Of a DNA stretch of 64,000 nucleotides, positions 1-10,400 are shown piece by piece; position 1 is the stretch's first letter; the number at the start of each line of letters is the position of its first letter. The position numbers and the translations under genes are program-made. This DNA is from Talpa occidentalis (Eukaryota; Chordata; Mammalia; Eulipotyphla; Talpidae). The notes below the pieces were generated by a model, which was given only the letters and a program-made list of their open reading frames with translations, ran no database searches and had not been told where the DNA came from. Where the stretch lies: NCBI RefSeq assembly GCF_014898055.3, contig NW_023604295.1, forward strand, positions 136,244,676 through 136,308,675. Direction: 5' to 3'.

Positions 1-640
1 CAATGAAGTTAAGGCATTATATTTTCATTATGATCTACAAATTAGGTGTGTTAGTCCATAAGATAGAAGGATTAATATTTAGCTTGGAACTCAGTGTTCA
101 CAGATTTCCCATTAATATAAAAATAAGTATCTATTATAATTTATAACCTTACTATAATTTGATATTACTTTATTGTCAATTTTTTTAATTTAAACTAAAC
201 ATGAACATACTATTTAAACAATTTACAAATATAAACTAATTCTGAAAGTAGAGTGTTCAATCAACTACAATATTCAGAAATCTCGTTCTTCTTTACTAAA
301 AATCTTAATTTCACAGTTCAAAAATAACAAAAACTTTCTGATCTTTGACTTATAGACCAATGCTTTGTGAACATAGAATTTTTACTTGCTGTAATTTCCA
401 GGATTCAGCTTTTAGTTATGGGTGTGAGAATGTATAGAAGTGTAAAAGATGACACAACATAAACATACATCAGGCGATAGATAAAAGATAACCACTTAGT
501 GATTTTATTTAAGAACTTGCTAAACAATGAACTGTCATTATTTGGAAGCTAAAATGTTTCTAGAATTGAAAATGTTTTTGGAAATTTAAGACTTTTTCTA
601 TTCTCCAATAATATTTTTGTCACAGGTCTATTCTCCATGA
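1..640. other. AT-rich sequence, no feature recognised
   Basis: I see no repeat, exon-like unit or long reading frame here. The sequence is uniformly AT-rich with short A and T runs, typical of mammalian intergenic or intronic DNA. Confidence 0.5.
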
Positions 641-900
641 GGATTTATAGACATCCTATTATGTTTCCTGTACTATGTTACATACTTTCACATATATAAT
701 AGTATTTAATCATCACGAGAACACTATACTCTAAATATTCTTTATTCTAATTTTGTATAAAAGGAAACAGTGCCTTAAATATTTTGAGTGTTTGCCCAAA
801 GGCCCATATGTTGTGAACAGCAGAGACACAATTTGAACCCATATTTTAAATTTTAAGTGTAGTGGCCTTTCAACCATATCATGTTGGCTTGTTCATGTAG
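640..900 (-). repeat. MIR SINE, antisense, diverged
   Basis: The order of elements matches a reverse-complemented MIR. It starts with a 'tactatgttacatac...atttaatcatcacgagaac' stretch like the MIR cue for 'catttaatcctcac'. A degraded 'aaggaaacagtgccttaaat' follows, then 'ttgcccaaaggcccatatg' in place of 'cttgcccaaggtcacac', then 'aatttgaaccc'. MIRs are ancient tRNA-derived SINEs shared by mammals, and the divergence here fits that age. Confidence 0.65.
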
Positions 901-1039
901 ATAACAGGCCTCAATTAAAAGAGTATTTCTTAACTGCACGCTTTCTGCCAAACACCGAGTAGATAGAATATAATTCTACCTCAGAGCATTAAAATTGAGC
1001 AATGACTTCCTGCCTAGTACACAGAGAAACCAATCATTA

Positions 1040-1490
1040 TGATACCGGCTTCAGAGGGAAGAAAGAGTTTATTTTGAAGTCAACCAGCAAAGAGACAGAG
1101 GCAAAGCTCAAATTTGTCTCCCTGACATGGGAACTAGGACTGATTTTATACAAATGAGAGCAGGAAAGAAAAAAAAGTTGGGAACGGAAAAGTTTTGTTA
1201 TTGGCAAATTCTGATTGAATAGCTACACATTGGTCCATTATGGAAACAGTTCTGGATTTATAGGATTTTTGTTGGTGGGCTCCTCACTTCTAAATGTTTT
1301 CTGGGCAGCTGCCAACAGACACCCTCACTTTTCAAAATAGTCTGGGCTGTCACTTTCACGTATGTCTTGTTTCTGTGTCATCAGTTACTTGGTTCCTGCT
1401 GACTTGGAATTTTGCTTAAGACCATTTGCTACTGAGCAGCTCGGGTTATATGACTCACAGTCAAGGAGCTCACTCTGTTGTCTATGTAAA
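1040..1490 (-). repeat. LTR-like remnant (non-autonomous ERV type), antisense
   Basis: The stretch has the texture of an antisense mammalian LTR: 'gagtttattttgaag' near the start, 'caaatttgtctccctgacatg', then a G-rich/A-rich alternation and 'ggtgggctcctcac'. No internal viral gene is visible beside it. I cannot assign a family, and a consensus search would be needed to confirm the class. Confidence 0.35.
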
Positions 1491-2245
1491 AACAGACTGA
1501 GATGTAGTTAAATATGCAAAATTATTCCATGAGATTGGCCATAGTTTCAATATAAGTAATCTAACTGCATTTGTAGGTTGAATTATTTTAAATATTCTTG
1601 GTAATACAATACACTGTTTTAGCTTTGATACCTTAAAATAGCCTTTTTTGTGTTAATTTGTTGACAAAAGTTAAATTATTCCCTATATTACTTTAGATTA
1701 TGATACCACTAAGTAATAGGAGTGGAAGACCTGTTGAGACATTGTATTTTCCTTTCTATTCTGTTATGTGTAATAATTCATTTTAAAATAGATGTGTGTA
1801 TGTGTGTGATATAACAGAATGTTTGATAGTATATTTTCTTGCAAAACATTTGCTCTGATAAGTAATTAGCTTTCTAAAATCTACAGGTGCATCATAAGAA
1901 GTTCAAGGATTTCTCCCTCCCTCTCTTTTGTCCATATGCACTGTCATAGATACAGAATTAGAGTCCAAAATTCATTTTATAACACAAGTTACTAAATTTC
2001 CCAATTAAATTTTTCCCAAAATCCTAGAGCACAGCACAAATTCTAAGCATTCATCCTCTATGACTGTGTCCTGTCTCTGTCCTAATTGATATTCCAGAAA
2101 GAAAAACTAACCTCCCAGGCAAAGACACCCAGTCTAAAGCATACCTTCTCCCAAAATTAATCTTCAAAGGCTCAGTGTTCTGCAGGTCACCTATATCTGA
2201 AATATTATTCTCCATTTTTAATAAAATAGTCAATATAGTTAGTAA
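1490..2245. other. No feature recognised
   Basis: AT-rich unique-looking sequence. A short TG alternation lies near 1796-1808. No exon-like unit or transposon was recognised. Confidence 0.45.
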
Positions 2246-2604
2246 AGGGGAAAGTTATATGCCTACCTTCTTTGGTCTTAGATTACAAAGGAAATCATAC
2301 TGTATTCCTCTGTGTTCTTCTAGACTGGCAAAAAACCAATCAAGTTTATATAGATTGACAAGTGAAAAAAAACAAGAGTTTAATAATAACATGTATATGC
2401 CCCAAACATGGGAGACCCAGTAAGATTGATTAACTGGCCCATGAGCCTCAGATACCATCTTCAATAACCTCAGCTAAGACAAAGGATATTGGGGGAAGGG
2501 CAAAAGGGAGGGTGTGTTAGGATGGTTACCAGGAAAGACAAAGTAAGCATAGGTATAACTGTTAGGTAGATTTGAGTTCTGCCTTCTCCATTGCAAAGAC
2601 TAAG
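2245..2604 (-). repeat. LTR-like remnant, antisense
   Basis: The phrase order 'gagtttaataataacatgtata', 'acatgggagacccagtaag', 'gagcctcagataccatctt', 'ggatggttaccaggaaagac' and 'tgagttctgccttctccattg' resembles a mammalian ERV LTR read in reverse. It ends where the inverted L1 piece begins. No coding remnant of an endogenous retrovirus is visible. Family not assigned. Confidence 0.4.
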
Positions 2605-2605
2605 G

Positions 2606-3095
2606 GAGCTCCATCTTTAGCAGATTGAGGAATCTCCACACAGCTCTCCGTAGTGGTTGGACCAGTTTGCACTCCCACCAACAGTGCAGGAGAGTTCCTT
2701 TTTCTCCACACCCTCGCCAACATTTGTTGTTGCTAGTTTTTTTAATATGTGCCATTCTCACTGGTGTCAGATGGTATCTCATGGTAGTTTTGATTTGCAT
2801 GTCCCTGATTTCAAGTGATGTTGAACATTTTTTCATATGCCCATTGGAAAAAATACATAGCAAGAATTTAGAAAACTTAAATAAGGGACCAGGAAAAAGA
2901 ATAATTATAATAAAGTAAATATCAAAATCAGCAAGCAACTATAAACCAAAGACACACTACAGGTGTGTGGGGGGGGGTGGGGAGAAAGGAGTAGGCTCAA
3001 AACAAGTGGGGTGGGAATTGTATGGGGACTATAAGATGAAAATGCATACATTGTGCAAAAATAAAAATTGATGTAAGAAATATAGAAAAGAAAAG
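2606..3095 (+). mobile_element. L1 copy with inverted 5' part (twin-priming structure)
   Basis: Bases 2606-2848 are ORF2 sequence in antisense orientation; they match the reverse complement of about 5853-6100 in the better L1 copy of this window. After a short junction of about 12 bases, 2860-3095 continues in sense orientation with the L1 3' UTR. The missing middle corresponds to about 6100-6410 of the better copy. An inverted 5' part joined to a sense 3' end with a deletion is the product expected from twin priming during L1 reverse transcription. The 3' UTR is the longer of the two types seen here. I found no clear target-site duplication, and the tail is a degraded A/G-rich run. Confidence 0.8.
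2967..2983 (+). other. G-rich tract in L1 3' UTR
   Basis: This is the polypurine G-run that also occurs in the other L1 copies here. In this copy it is shortened and less regular than at 6507-6539. Confidence 0.6.
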
Positions 3096-3201
3096 GAAAA
3101 AAGAAAAAGGCGAGTAGGTCTTCCACATATATAGAGAGAACAGCCCTGAAGGGAGATTTCCCTTTTCACTTGGAAATGTTTCTTTCAAAAGCAGTCTTCG
3201 A

Positions 3202-3672
3202 CTGGATAAGAAGATGTGGTCCATATACACCATGGAATATTACTCAGCATTCAAAAAAGATAAACACATGCAATTTGCAGCAACATGGATGGCGCTGGAA
3301 GGGATGATGCTCAGCGAAATAAGCCAGAAAGAAAAAGAAAAATACCGGGTGGTCTCACTCATAGCAGGAATCTAGAAAACTTAAATAAGGGACCAGGAAA
3401 ATGAATAACTATAAGAAAGTAAAAATCAAAATCAACAAAAAACTATGAACCAGAGACACTTTTTGGGGGGTGGGGGGCGGGAGGGGAGGGATTAGGGTCA
3501 GAATGGGAGGGTTGCAATTGTATGGGGAATATAAAAATAAAATTTATTATTTAAAAAAAAAATCACATCTCTAAAGATGCCATGTCACCACACCACACCC
3601 ACCAACGAGGATCCTCATATTCCTCCACCATAAAAAGATGTATTAATAAAGCCATTATCTCTAAAAAAAAAA
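3202..3672 (+). mobile_element. 5'-truncated L1 with 3' transduction
   Basis: Bases 3202-3552 are the last part of L1 ORF2 plus the 3' UTR, collinear with about 6243-6590 of the better copy. A first poly(A) lies at 3553-3562. It is followed by about 100 bases of non-L1 sequence (3563-3662) containing AATAAA at 3645-3650, and then by a second poly(A) at 3663-3672. The flanking duplication is aaaagcagtcttc at 3189-3201 and aaaagccagtcttc at 3669-3682, one base different. Because the second copy of the duplication lies beyond the non-L1 segment, that segment was inserted together with the L1. This is what L1 read-through 3' transduction produces. Confidence 0.85.
3465..3497 (+). other. Potential G-quadruplex tract in L1 3' UTR
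   Basis: Several runs of three or more G lie within 33 bases, matching the G-tract at 6507-6539. G-quadruplex-forming 3' UTR tracts are a known feature of many mammalian L1s. Confidence 0.6.
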
Positions 3673-3682
3673 GCCAGTCTTC

Positions 3683-4052
3683 ACCAAATCATTAGAGCAC
3701 CCCCAAAATGACTTTTTACCAAAAAGACATACTTGTATGGGTAGATTTTAACTCCCCTATAGGTGCTAAAACATTTTGATTCTAGCATTCAGATGTAATC
3801 TTACTTTTTAAATGTTAATTAACAAAATTAATCAATTTTACATTTTATAAGACAAACTAGAGTTTTATATTTTACTCTATCACTTGATAGGCCCACTTAA
3901 CAGGTTGCCTTTCTAAAACACAGTTTTCTTATAAATAAGGACATTAGTATTCCAACCTAGAGGTGTAAGAAGATAAATAATACTTAAGATTGCTTTAAGT
4001 TAATTAAAAAGCATCAAAAGCATCAATAATCTTGTGCTGTGAAAATTTGTAG
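3683..4052. other. No feature recognised
   Basis: AT-rich sequence between the transducing L1 and the next SINE. No exon-like unit or repeat family was recognised. Confidence 0.45.
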
Positions 4053-4068
4053 ATATTTTTTCTTCTTT

Positions 4069-4365
4069 TTTTTTTTAAGATTTATTTATTTATTTGTTTG
4101 TTTGTTTGTTTGTTTATACATGCACTGGGTACAGTCAGAAGCGCGGGAGGGTGAGAGGATTCACCAGAGCCAGAGCGGGGAGCAGAGCAGGTAGAGGGAC
4201 CGAAGTACACTGCTGAGGGGAGCAGCGGGCAGCAGGAGAGGTCTGCGTGCCATGCGGGACCCTCCTCCGGTGGCCGGGGAGCAGCCAAGGATCGAACCGG
4301 CGCTGCAGAGGCTGCGGGCAGCTTCCCAACCCAGCGCTCAACCGCTGCGCCACCGGGGAGGCCCT
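4069..4365 (-). mobile_element. tRNA-derived SINE, antisense, full length, young type
   Basis: In reverse complement it begins GGGCCTCCCCGGTGGCGCAG, has a box B-like GGTTCGATCC, a C/T-rich middle, 'gcttctgactgtacccagtg' near the 3' end and a (TAAA/CAAA)n tail. Target-site duplication: atattttttcttctt at 4053-4067 and 4366-4380. SINEs of this kind are transcribed by RNA polymerase III and copied by the L1 enzyme. The CpG-rich body and perfect duplication indicate a fairly recent insertion. Confidence 0.9.
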
Positions 4366-4529
4366 ATATTTTTTCTTCTTTAATGAAAACCATACTTTAC
4401 TATGTATAGAGATAAGATTGAATAATATTGATAGTTATAAATGCTTCTTTTATTGTCAATCATAATGCTTTCATATGTCAATCAAAATGCTTCTTTCATA
4501 TGTCAACATAGTTATAGAACTTTGGGGTT

Positions 4530-4915
4530 ATATTTTTGCACCTCCATATATGAACAGGCTTTCTTCCCCCTCCACCAAAATTCCCTTCCTTCCCCGATCC
4601 TCTCCTCTCCACCCCTATTCCCTCTGGTAACCACTGTGTTTGTCACAGAGTCTAAAAATTATTTTTTCTGTGCTTTCCCAGTATTTGACCTCTGGCCATT
4701 CATAATCACAAATAAGTGAAATCATTAGTACCTGTTTTTCATTTTCAGACTTATTTCATTTAGTTTACTCACCTCAAGATCTGTCCATTTTTGTCCCAAA
4801 TACACTGTTTCATCTTTTTTAACAGCTTAGTAGTATTCCATTCAGTATATTTTTCCACAATTTCTTTGTCCATATAAAATATCTCTTATTGTCATCTCAG
4901 TGTTTAGCTTTTTAA
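4530..4915 (-). repeat. Old L1M 3' region, antisense
   Basis: Phrases such as 'ccctctggtaaccactgtgt', 'gaaatcattagtacctg' and 'agtagtattccattcagtat' match the antisense 3' part of older mammalian L1s. It is clearly more diverged than the other L1 copies nearby. The better-preserved L1 starts shortly after it. Confidence 0.65.
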
Positions 4916-5032
4916 AGGAAGATAAAATGTTAGACAACTTACAGAAGGACTCCCACCTGCTGTGTTTAAGAAGACACAAAGAAATGGAAAGATATCCCCT
5001 GCTCATGGATTGGGAGAATAAACATTATTAAA

Positions 5033-6418
5033 ATGGCCATCCTACCAAAAGCAATATACAGATTCAATGCTATTCCAATCAAAATTTCAATGTCATTCTT
5101 CAAAGAAATAGAACAATTATTGATGAAATTCATATGGAATCACAAAAAACCCCGAATAGCCAAAGCTCTCCTGAAAAAAAAAGAAGGGAATGGAGGCATC
5201 ACACTCCCAGACTTCAAACTCTACTACAAAGCCATAATCATCAAAACTGCATGGTATTGGAACAAGAACAGACATACAGACCAATGGAATCGAATAGAAA
5301 ATCCAGAAATAAACCCACAGATTTATGGTCAACTAATCTTTGACAAAGGAGCAAAGACTATGCATTGGAGCAAAGAAAGTTTGTTCAATAAATGGTGCTG
5401 GGAAAACTGGGTCGCTACATGCAAAAGTATGAAGCTTGACCACTACCTCACACCATATACAAAAATCAACTCAAAATGGATTAAAGAACTAGACATAAGA
5501 CCTGAAACCATAAAATACATAGAAGGAAATATAGGCGAAACACTACGTGATTTGCATATCAAAGACATCTTTACAGACACATCACCCAAAGCAGTGATAG
5601 TGAAGGCAAAGATCAACAGCTGGGACTACATCAAATTAAAGAGCTTCTGCACAGCAAAAGAGACAATAACAAAAACAAAGAGAAACCCCACCAACTGGGA
5701 GAACATTTTTGCACCCAACACTAATGATAAAGGACTGATCACAAAAATCTGCAAAGAGCTGATGAGACTCAACAACAACAAAGAAAATAATCCAGTCAAA
5801 AAATGGACAGAGGAACTAAAAAGAAACTTCTCTGAAGAGGAAATGCGAATGGCCAACAGGCATATGAAAAAATGTTCAACATCACTTGTCATCAGGGAAA
5901 TGCAAATCAAAACTACCATGAGATACCATCTTACACCAGTGAGAATGGCACATATTAAAAAAACTAGCAACAACAAATGTTGGCGAGCTTGTGGAGAAAA
6001 AGGAACTCTTCTGCACTGTTGGTGGGAGTGCAAACTGGTCCAACCACTATGGAGAGCTGTGTGGAGATTTCTGGACCTACTAAACATAGAGCTTCCACAG
6101 GATCCAGCAATTCCACTACTAGGTATTTACCCAAAGAACACAGAAACATCAATTCCAAAGAACACCTGCACCCCTATGTTTATAGCAGCACTGTTTACAA
6201 TAGCTAAGCTTTGGAAACAGCCCAAATGCCCAAAAATAGATGACTGGATCAAGAAGATGTGGTCCATATATACCATGGAATATTACTCAGCATTCAAAAA
6301 AGATAAACACATGCAATTTGCAGCAACATGGATGACGCTGGAAGGGATCATGCTCAGTGAAATAAGCCAAAAAGAAAAAGAAAAATACCGGATGGTCTCA
6401 CTCATAGCAGGGATCTAG
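5033..6418 (+). pseudogene. L1 ORF2 C-terminal fragment (461 codons, uninterrupted)
   Basis: This is the C-terminal part of the L1 ORF2 protein, which in complete elements is an endonuclease-reverse transcriptase of roughly 1,275 residues. The frame is open from 4970, after an in-frame stop at 4967-4969, and the first ATG is at 5033. It lacks the N-terminal endonuclease and the reverse transcriptase catalytic core, so it should have no enzymatic activity. Near the start it reads [14 protein letters not shown], the conserved stretch after the RT domain. The C-terminal cysteine/histidine cluster is intact: C316, C320, H328, C333 (CX3CX7HX4C), inside the conserved block around [17 protein letters not shown]. 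There is no frameshift or stop, so the insertion is young relative to the other L1s here. A 153-codon frame on the opposite strand (5626-6087) is only its shadow. Confidence 0.88.
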
Positions 6419-6506
6419 AAAACTTAAATAAGGGACCAGGAAAATGAATAACTATAAGAAAGTGAAAATCAAAATCAACAAAAACTATGAACCAGAGACA
6501 TTTTTT

Positions 6507-6539
6507 GGGGAGTGGGGGGCGGGAGGGGAGGGATTGGGG
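6507..6539 (+). other. Potential G-quadruplex tract in L1 3' UTR
   Basis: At least four G-runs of three or more lie within 33 bases, ending just before 'tcagaatgggggg'. The tract lies about 90 bases after the ORF2 stop, and the same arrangement is seen at 3465-3497 and 52181-52214. Confidence 0.65.
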
Positions 6540-6604
6540 TCAGAATGGGGGGATTGCAATTGTATGGGGAATATAAAAATAAAATTTATTAATTAAAAAA
6601 AAGA

Positions 6605-8507
6605 ACAAAAATCACTTGAATATAAAATTTATAATGACAAAAATTATGTAACAGTTTTAGATACAGGAAGCTTTTGTTTTTTTTGCCTCAACTTTCTGAA
6701 CTAGTTTGTATTTGGATGATACCAATGGCCCTCAGTAGAGTTAAAATACTAGAAAAGCCTGGAAATGGCATAAGACCTTGAAAGGTTTTAGAAAGTCCAT
6801 TATGTTTCAGTGAGTTCTGTTTCTCAGGAAAACTGCTTATTGTGATTGTCTGTGGTTAATGCATTCCTCAGTTCAGTGTGCAGTCTCGAAAGAGTTGAGT
6901 GTTGTATGGAATTAAAGACTGGAATTTTCTCTAGACTTTCATTAGCTGGTTTAGGGCTTACAACGTCGTCATGTGATTCTTTCTGAGCTGGTTAGAGGTC
7001 TGCCAGCTATCACCGAACCTAACTTGCTAAAGGAAACTTGCAACACTCAAATTATAGTCACTTCAAGATTTCTGAATAGTCAGCTGTCTACAAACACAAC
7101 TAATAAGATAAATAAAATGTTTGGTTTTTTTTTTTTTTAAATCTGCTGAAAACTAGTAAGCAAACAGAAAATTGTTTGAAGGTAGAGTTAAAGTGTTACT
7201 TCAGTTTGACAGCTATTATTTATTTTATGAGACTATGACTGCCTGGTTTGTTTGTTTTTTAGCTAAAATGATAGAAATTTTAACATTGTCAGCATTAAAA
7301 GGCTGTGTTAAAGTCTCTGTAAGATAGATACTTTGCCAGAGATTGAAAGATCATTCTATCTAGTTTGTACATAACATTCCCCTGATCATTAAGCAACTTG
7401 TTTACTTGGTCTCTTCTCAGAGCTCATCTTTAATTACTCTTGCTAGCGAACATAGTTTAAGCAAAACCTAGCAATAGTGATTATCTCAATTTAAGTCTAT
7501 TCAGTTACTGCAGAATTATTTCACATATCACAGAATCACATTTTGCTGAATATCAGTTGCTTTATTTTTATATATGCTTCTGATTTTGTATTTTCTCTTC
7601 TATGTCAGTTTTTAATATGTTACCATCAGTAATCAGCTGCTTAAGTGAGAGCCAAGAATAAAATGAGCTGGGTTAGAATTCAGTACAAATGAAGTTTAAA
7701 AAAAAAAAATCAGTGAATTCCTGGATAGCCATTTAGAAATAGTGACTTGGGCAGAACCAAGTATCTCTTTGTCCTACCCCGTACTAAATATAAACTGTTT
7801 ATCTCCTTGATAAACAGTAGGAGGGAAAATGAGCCTTAAAACACTTCTTAAATATACAAAATGATTCCTTTCTTCCACAGTCCCTCTTGACTGTAAAGGT
7901 AGTTTATGAAAGTGGTCAGTTATATCTCTCAGGCATGGGAGTGCTTTCTTAGCAAGTGCAGACCCTTACAGTCCCTAGGACCTTCCTATATAGCCCTCCC
8001 TCTGTGCTTGCCAACCTCTGGCTGACTACACCCCACAGCTGACTCCCTCGCCCTGTCTGTCAGCTGCTAGACCTTCTCCGAGACAGTCATTGGGAGCAAG
8101 TCAAGCCAGTCTTCTCTCCTTCCCACACTCACCACTGATCACAAGTGGGTAAATGACCCCAAAGAAACATAACCTGTGCACCAGGACACACTCAATACCT
8201 AGATCTGGTGCGGGTGAAAGTGTGTCACCCACAAAATTCATAGTGGCACTGCCAATCCAGGAGATACAAAGATTCATCTTCAAATATAAAAGCACAATTT
8301 ATTCATTCCACTGATTCTGCCACTCTGAATTCATCTCTGGAACTGGCCTAAATTTTCTGCAAAACATAAATAGATAAATAAACTCCTTGCTTCACAGTCA
8401 CACTTGGCTTTTCACCGCAAAATTGTATTACTCAGGTTGATAATCTATTTTCCACAGACTTAACTATGAATTACTTTTTGTTGTGTCCACAAATCCAATC
8501 CATTCTC
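6605..8507. other. Unique-looking sequence, no gene recognised
   Basis: There are A/T runs near 7127-7138 and 7697-7709. No clear transposon or exon-like unit is visible. A short frame at 8101-8295 on the minus strand has no recognisable motif. Confidence 0.45.
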
Positions 8508-8522
8508 AAAAGATGATTTTTC

Positions 8523-8833
8523 GGGCCTCCCCGGTGGCGCAGCGGTTGAGCGCTGGGTTGCGAAGCTGCCCGCGGCCTCTGCGGCGCCGGTTCGATCCCC
8601 GGCTGCTCCCCGGCCACCGGAGGAGGGTCCCACATGGCGCGCAGACCTCTCCTGCCGCCCGCTGCTCCCCTCAGCAGTGTACTTCGGTCCTTCTGCCTGC
8701 TCTGCTCCCCGCTCTGGCTCTGGTGAATTCTCTCGCCCTCCCGCGCTTCTGACTGTACCCAGTGCATGTATAAACAAAACAAACAAAGAAACCAGGAAAC
8801 AAATAAATAAAGCATGCCTCTATAAAAAAAAAA
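8523..8833 (+). mobile_element. tRNA-derived SINE, full length, young type with private tail
   Basis: It begins GGGCCTCCCCGGTGGCGCAG, with box A-like TGGCGCAGCGG and box B-like GGTTCGATCCC well kept. The perfect target-site duplication is aaaagatgatttttc at 8508-8522 and 8834-8848. After the usual A-rich tail it carries an extra 'gcatgcctctata' (8812-8824) before a second A-run; the copy at 27521 has the same extra piece. The CpG-rich body and perfect duplication make it one of the youngest SINEs in the window. Confidence 0.93.
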
Positions 8834-8849
8834 AAAAGATGATTTTTCA

Positions 8850-9955
8850 CCACTGACAATGTTAATAGGCATTAGAACAATAGCCACACCCTCAAAGTAT
8901 ACAGTTTTTTGAATTAACTGTTTTAGAGAAGACAATACCCATTCAGTTTCACAGCATCCAGTTCTAAGATGTTTTCTTCTATGGTAAATTGACTATCCTA
9001 GATCAAACTCAGGAAAGGTTTAAGAAAGGAGTAGCCCAAGAGCATTCCATGCAATGTCCCTGGAAAACTTTTGCATTCATGGAATACTCATGGAAGGTGC
9101 CAGGGGCACTTAGGTTGGGCCCTGCAAAATGACTGGATTTTGACTTCTCAGTGAAGATTCAATTCCATATACTAGTGACATATAGATGCCCGTGATAGTT
9201 ATTCCACAAGCTTGCTGAACTCTGAGGTTTTGGGGCAGTCTATAGATTCAAATAATATTTATACAAACTACAGTAAGAGTCACAGATGTTAAGAGCAGCT
9301 AAAGGCATCGGGACAGCCAGGAAAGAGGATCAAGAAAACGATTTCTGAAGCAAAAAAAAAAAAAAAAATAGAGTAGAAGTAAAGCATATTACAACGCAAA
9401 AGTAATTTAAAGGAAAGGACTCAAGAGAGAGGGAGAATATTACCAAAACAATTGGATACAGAGATCTTTACATTCACTGGAAGAATATGCAAAGAGAAAA
9501 ATAATCTGTCATTTATATTGTTGGAGATTCTCATACTAGGAAAAATGTACTTAGTGACTTTTAGTGCTTCCTTCCAAGAATACTTTTTATCATTGCAACA
9601 TGTCCCCATCCACCTTACCACCACCATTCATCAATATGGGGGATCATCATCAGCACTGCAATCACCATCATTATCATTCAGAAGACATTGCGGTTGTCAT
9701 CATCATCATTACCAAAAAATTTATCTAGACCTGCCACTAAATACACACGAACTACTGTTCCCTTGAATAAAGCAAGGTTGAGCAAGATGATGTTTTTATG
9801 TTTCAATTTTTTTTTTCTTTTTCACACAGTATAATTCTTCTTGTTAATTTGGAGAATATGCTTTCCTCAAATAGAGAGGAAAGATAAATATCTCTTTTCT
9901 GCTTCAGTTCATTTCAACTATATATCAATTCACAACAATTAAACTTTGGGTGAAA
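8850..9955. other. No gene recognised; short ATC-rich patch
   Basis: Unique-looking sequence with a poly(A) near 9353-9368. A CAT/ATC-rich patch at about 9640-9712 makes a histidine- and serine-rich reading on the plus strand, but it is simple sequence rather than a coding signal. Confidence 0.45.
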
Positions 9956-9959
9956 AGTT

Positions 9960-10125
9960 GTGTCACAGAGCTGAGTAAGGAGTGGACTGGGAATCACAAA
10001 ATCATGACATTCATCCCAGTTCTGACAAATTACACAACCTTTATCAAATTATTTCATTTTTCAGAAAGCTAGGGAGTTAGAACTGACAATTTCTAAAGTC
10101 CTTTACAGCTCTGAAGCCTTATGAA
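9960..10125 (+). repeat. MIR-type SINE, diverged
   Basis: The order fits a sense MIR core and 3' part: 'ctgggaatcacaaaatcatg', 'cccagttctgac', 'cacaacctttatcaaattatttc', then 'aaagtcctttacagctctgaag', which is like the MIR '...tcccttccagctctgac'. Confidence 0.55.
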
Positions 10126-10164
10126 CTTACCTGAATTTGTATACGACTGTTAAAACTGTACAGT

Positions 10165-10400
10165 GTGGTCTGGTTAAGCCATATCGTGCTAATCATGTTC
10201 CAGACACAATTTAATGTGCTTTACACACACACACGTATATTATCTCATTGAGTTCTCATGATATCTCTGTAAGCTAGGGATCAGTGTCCCCATGTGAGAA
10301 CTTAACAATTTTGAATAGTTAGGTGACTTCTCAATGGTTAGGTGACTTCTCAATATAGTTGTTAAGGACAAAGTCATTATTTTTAATCCATCCTATGATA
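10165..10400 (-). repeat. MIR-type SINE, antisense, with internal 19-bp duplication
   Basis: 'gttccagacacaatttaatgtgctttac', a cue for 'tgctaagcgctttac', is followed by 'attatctcattgagttctc' and by 'gttaggtgacttctcaat', which corresponds to the antisense MIR 'gttaagtaacttgcccaag'. That last segment occurs twice in a row (10318-10335 and 10337-10354), a small tandem duplication inside the repeat. Confidence 0.6.

Larger units (their letters stand above)
4970..6604 (+). mobile_element. 5'-truncated L1, best preserved copy
   Basis: L1 homology begins near 4967 inside ORF2 and runs through the ORF2 stop at 6416-6418, the 3' UTR with its G-tract, and a short A-rich tail near 6594-6602. The 5' part of ORF2, including the endonuclease and the reverse transcriptase core, is absent, as are ORF1 and the promoter, so it cannot move by itself. 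The 3' UTR is the shorter of the two types in this window. I found no convincing target-site duplication. The element adjoins an older antisense L1 at its 5' side. Confidence 0.9.

Noticed and set aside
2600..2938. 112-codon minus-strand frame
   Set aside because: It is the inverted L1 ORF2 piece read through the junction into the 3' UTR.
5626..6087. 153-codon minus-strand frame
   Set aside because: It lies entirely opposite the intact L1 ORF2 frame and is its shadow.
8523..8600. tRNA gene-like sequence with box A and box B
   Set aside because: It is the tRNA-derived head of a SINE, continuous with the SINE body and enclosed by a target-site duplication. The cloverleaf is not complete.
8460..8935. 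Long frames on both strands, rich in arginine, alanine and proline
   Set aside because: They are translations of the GC-rich SINE body. The same frames appear at 4082-4353, 27440-27805, 41134-41358 and 46387-46722, wherever the SINE is.
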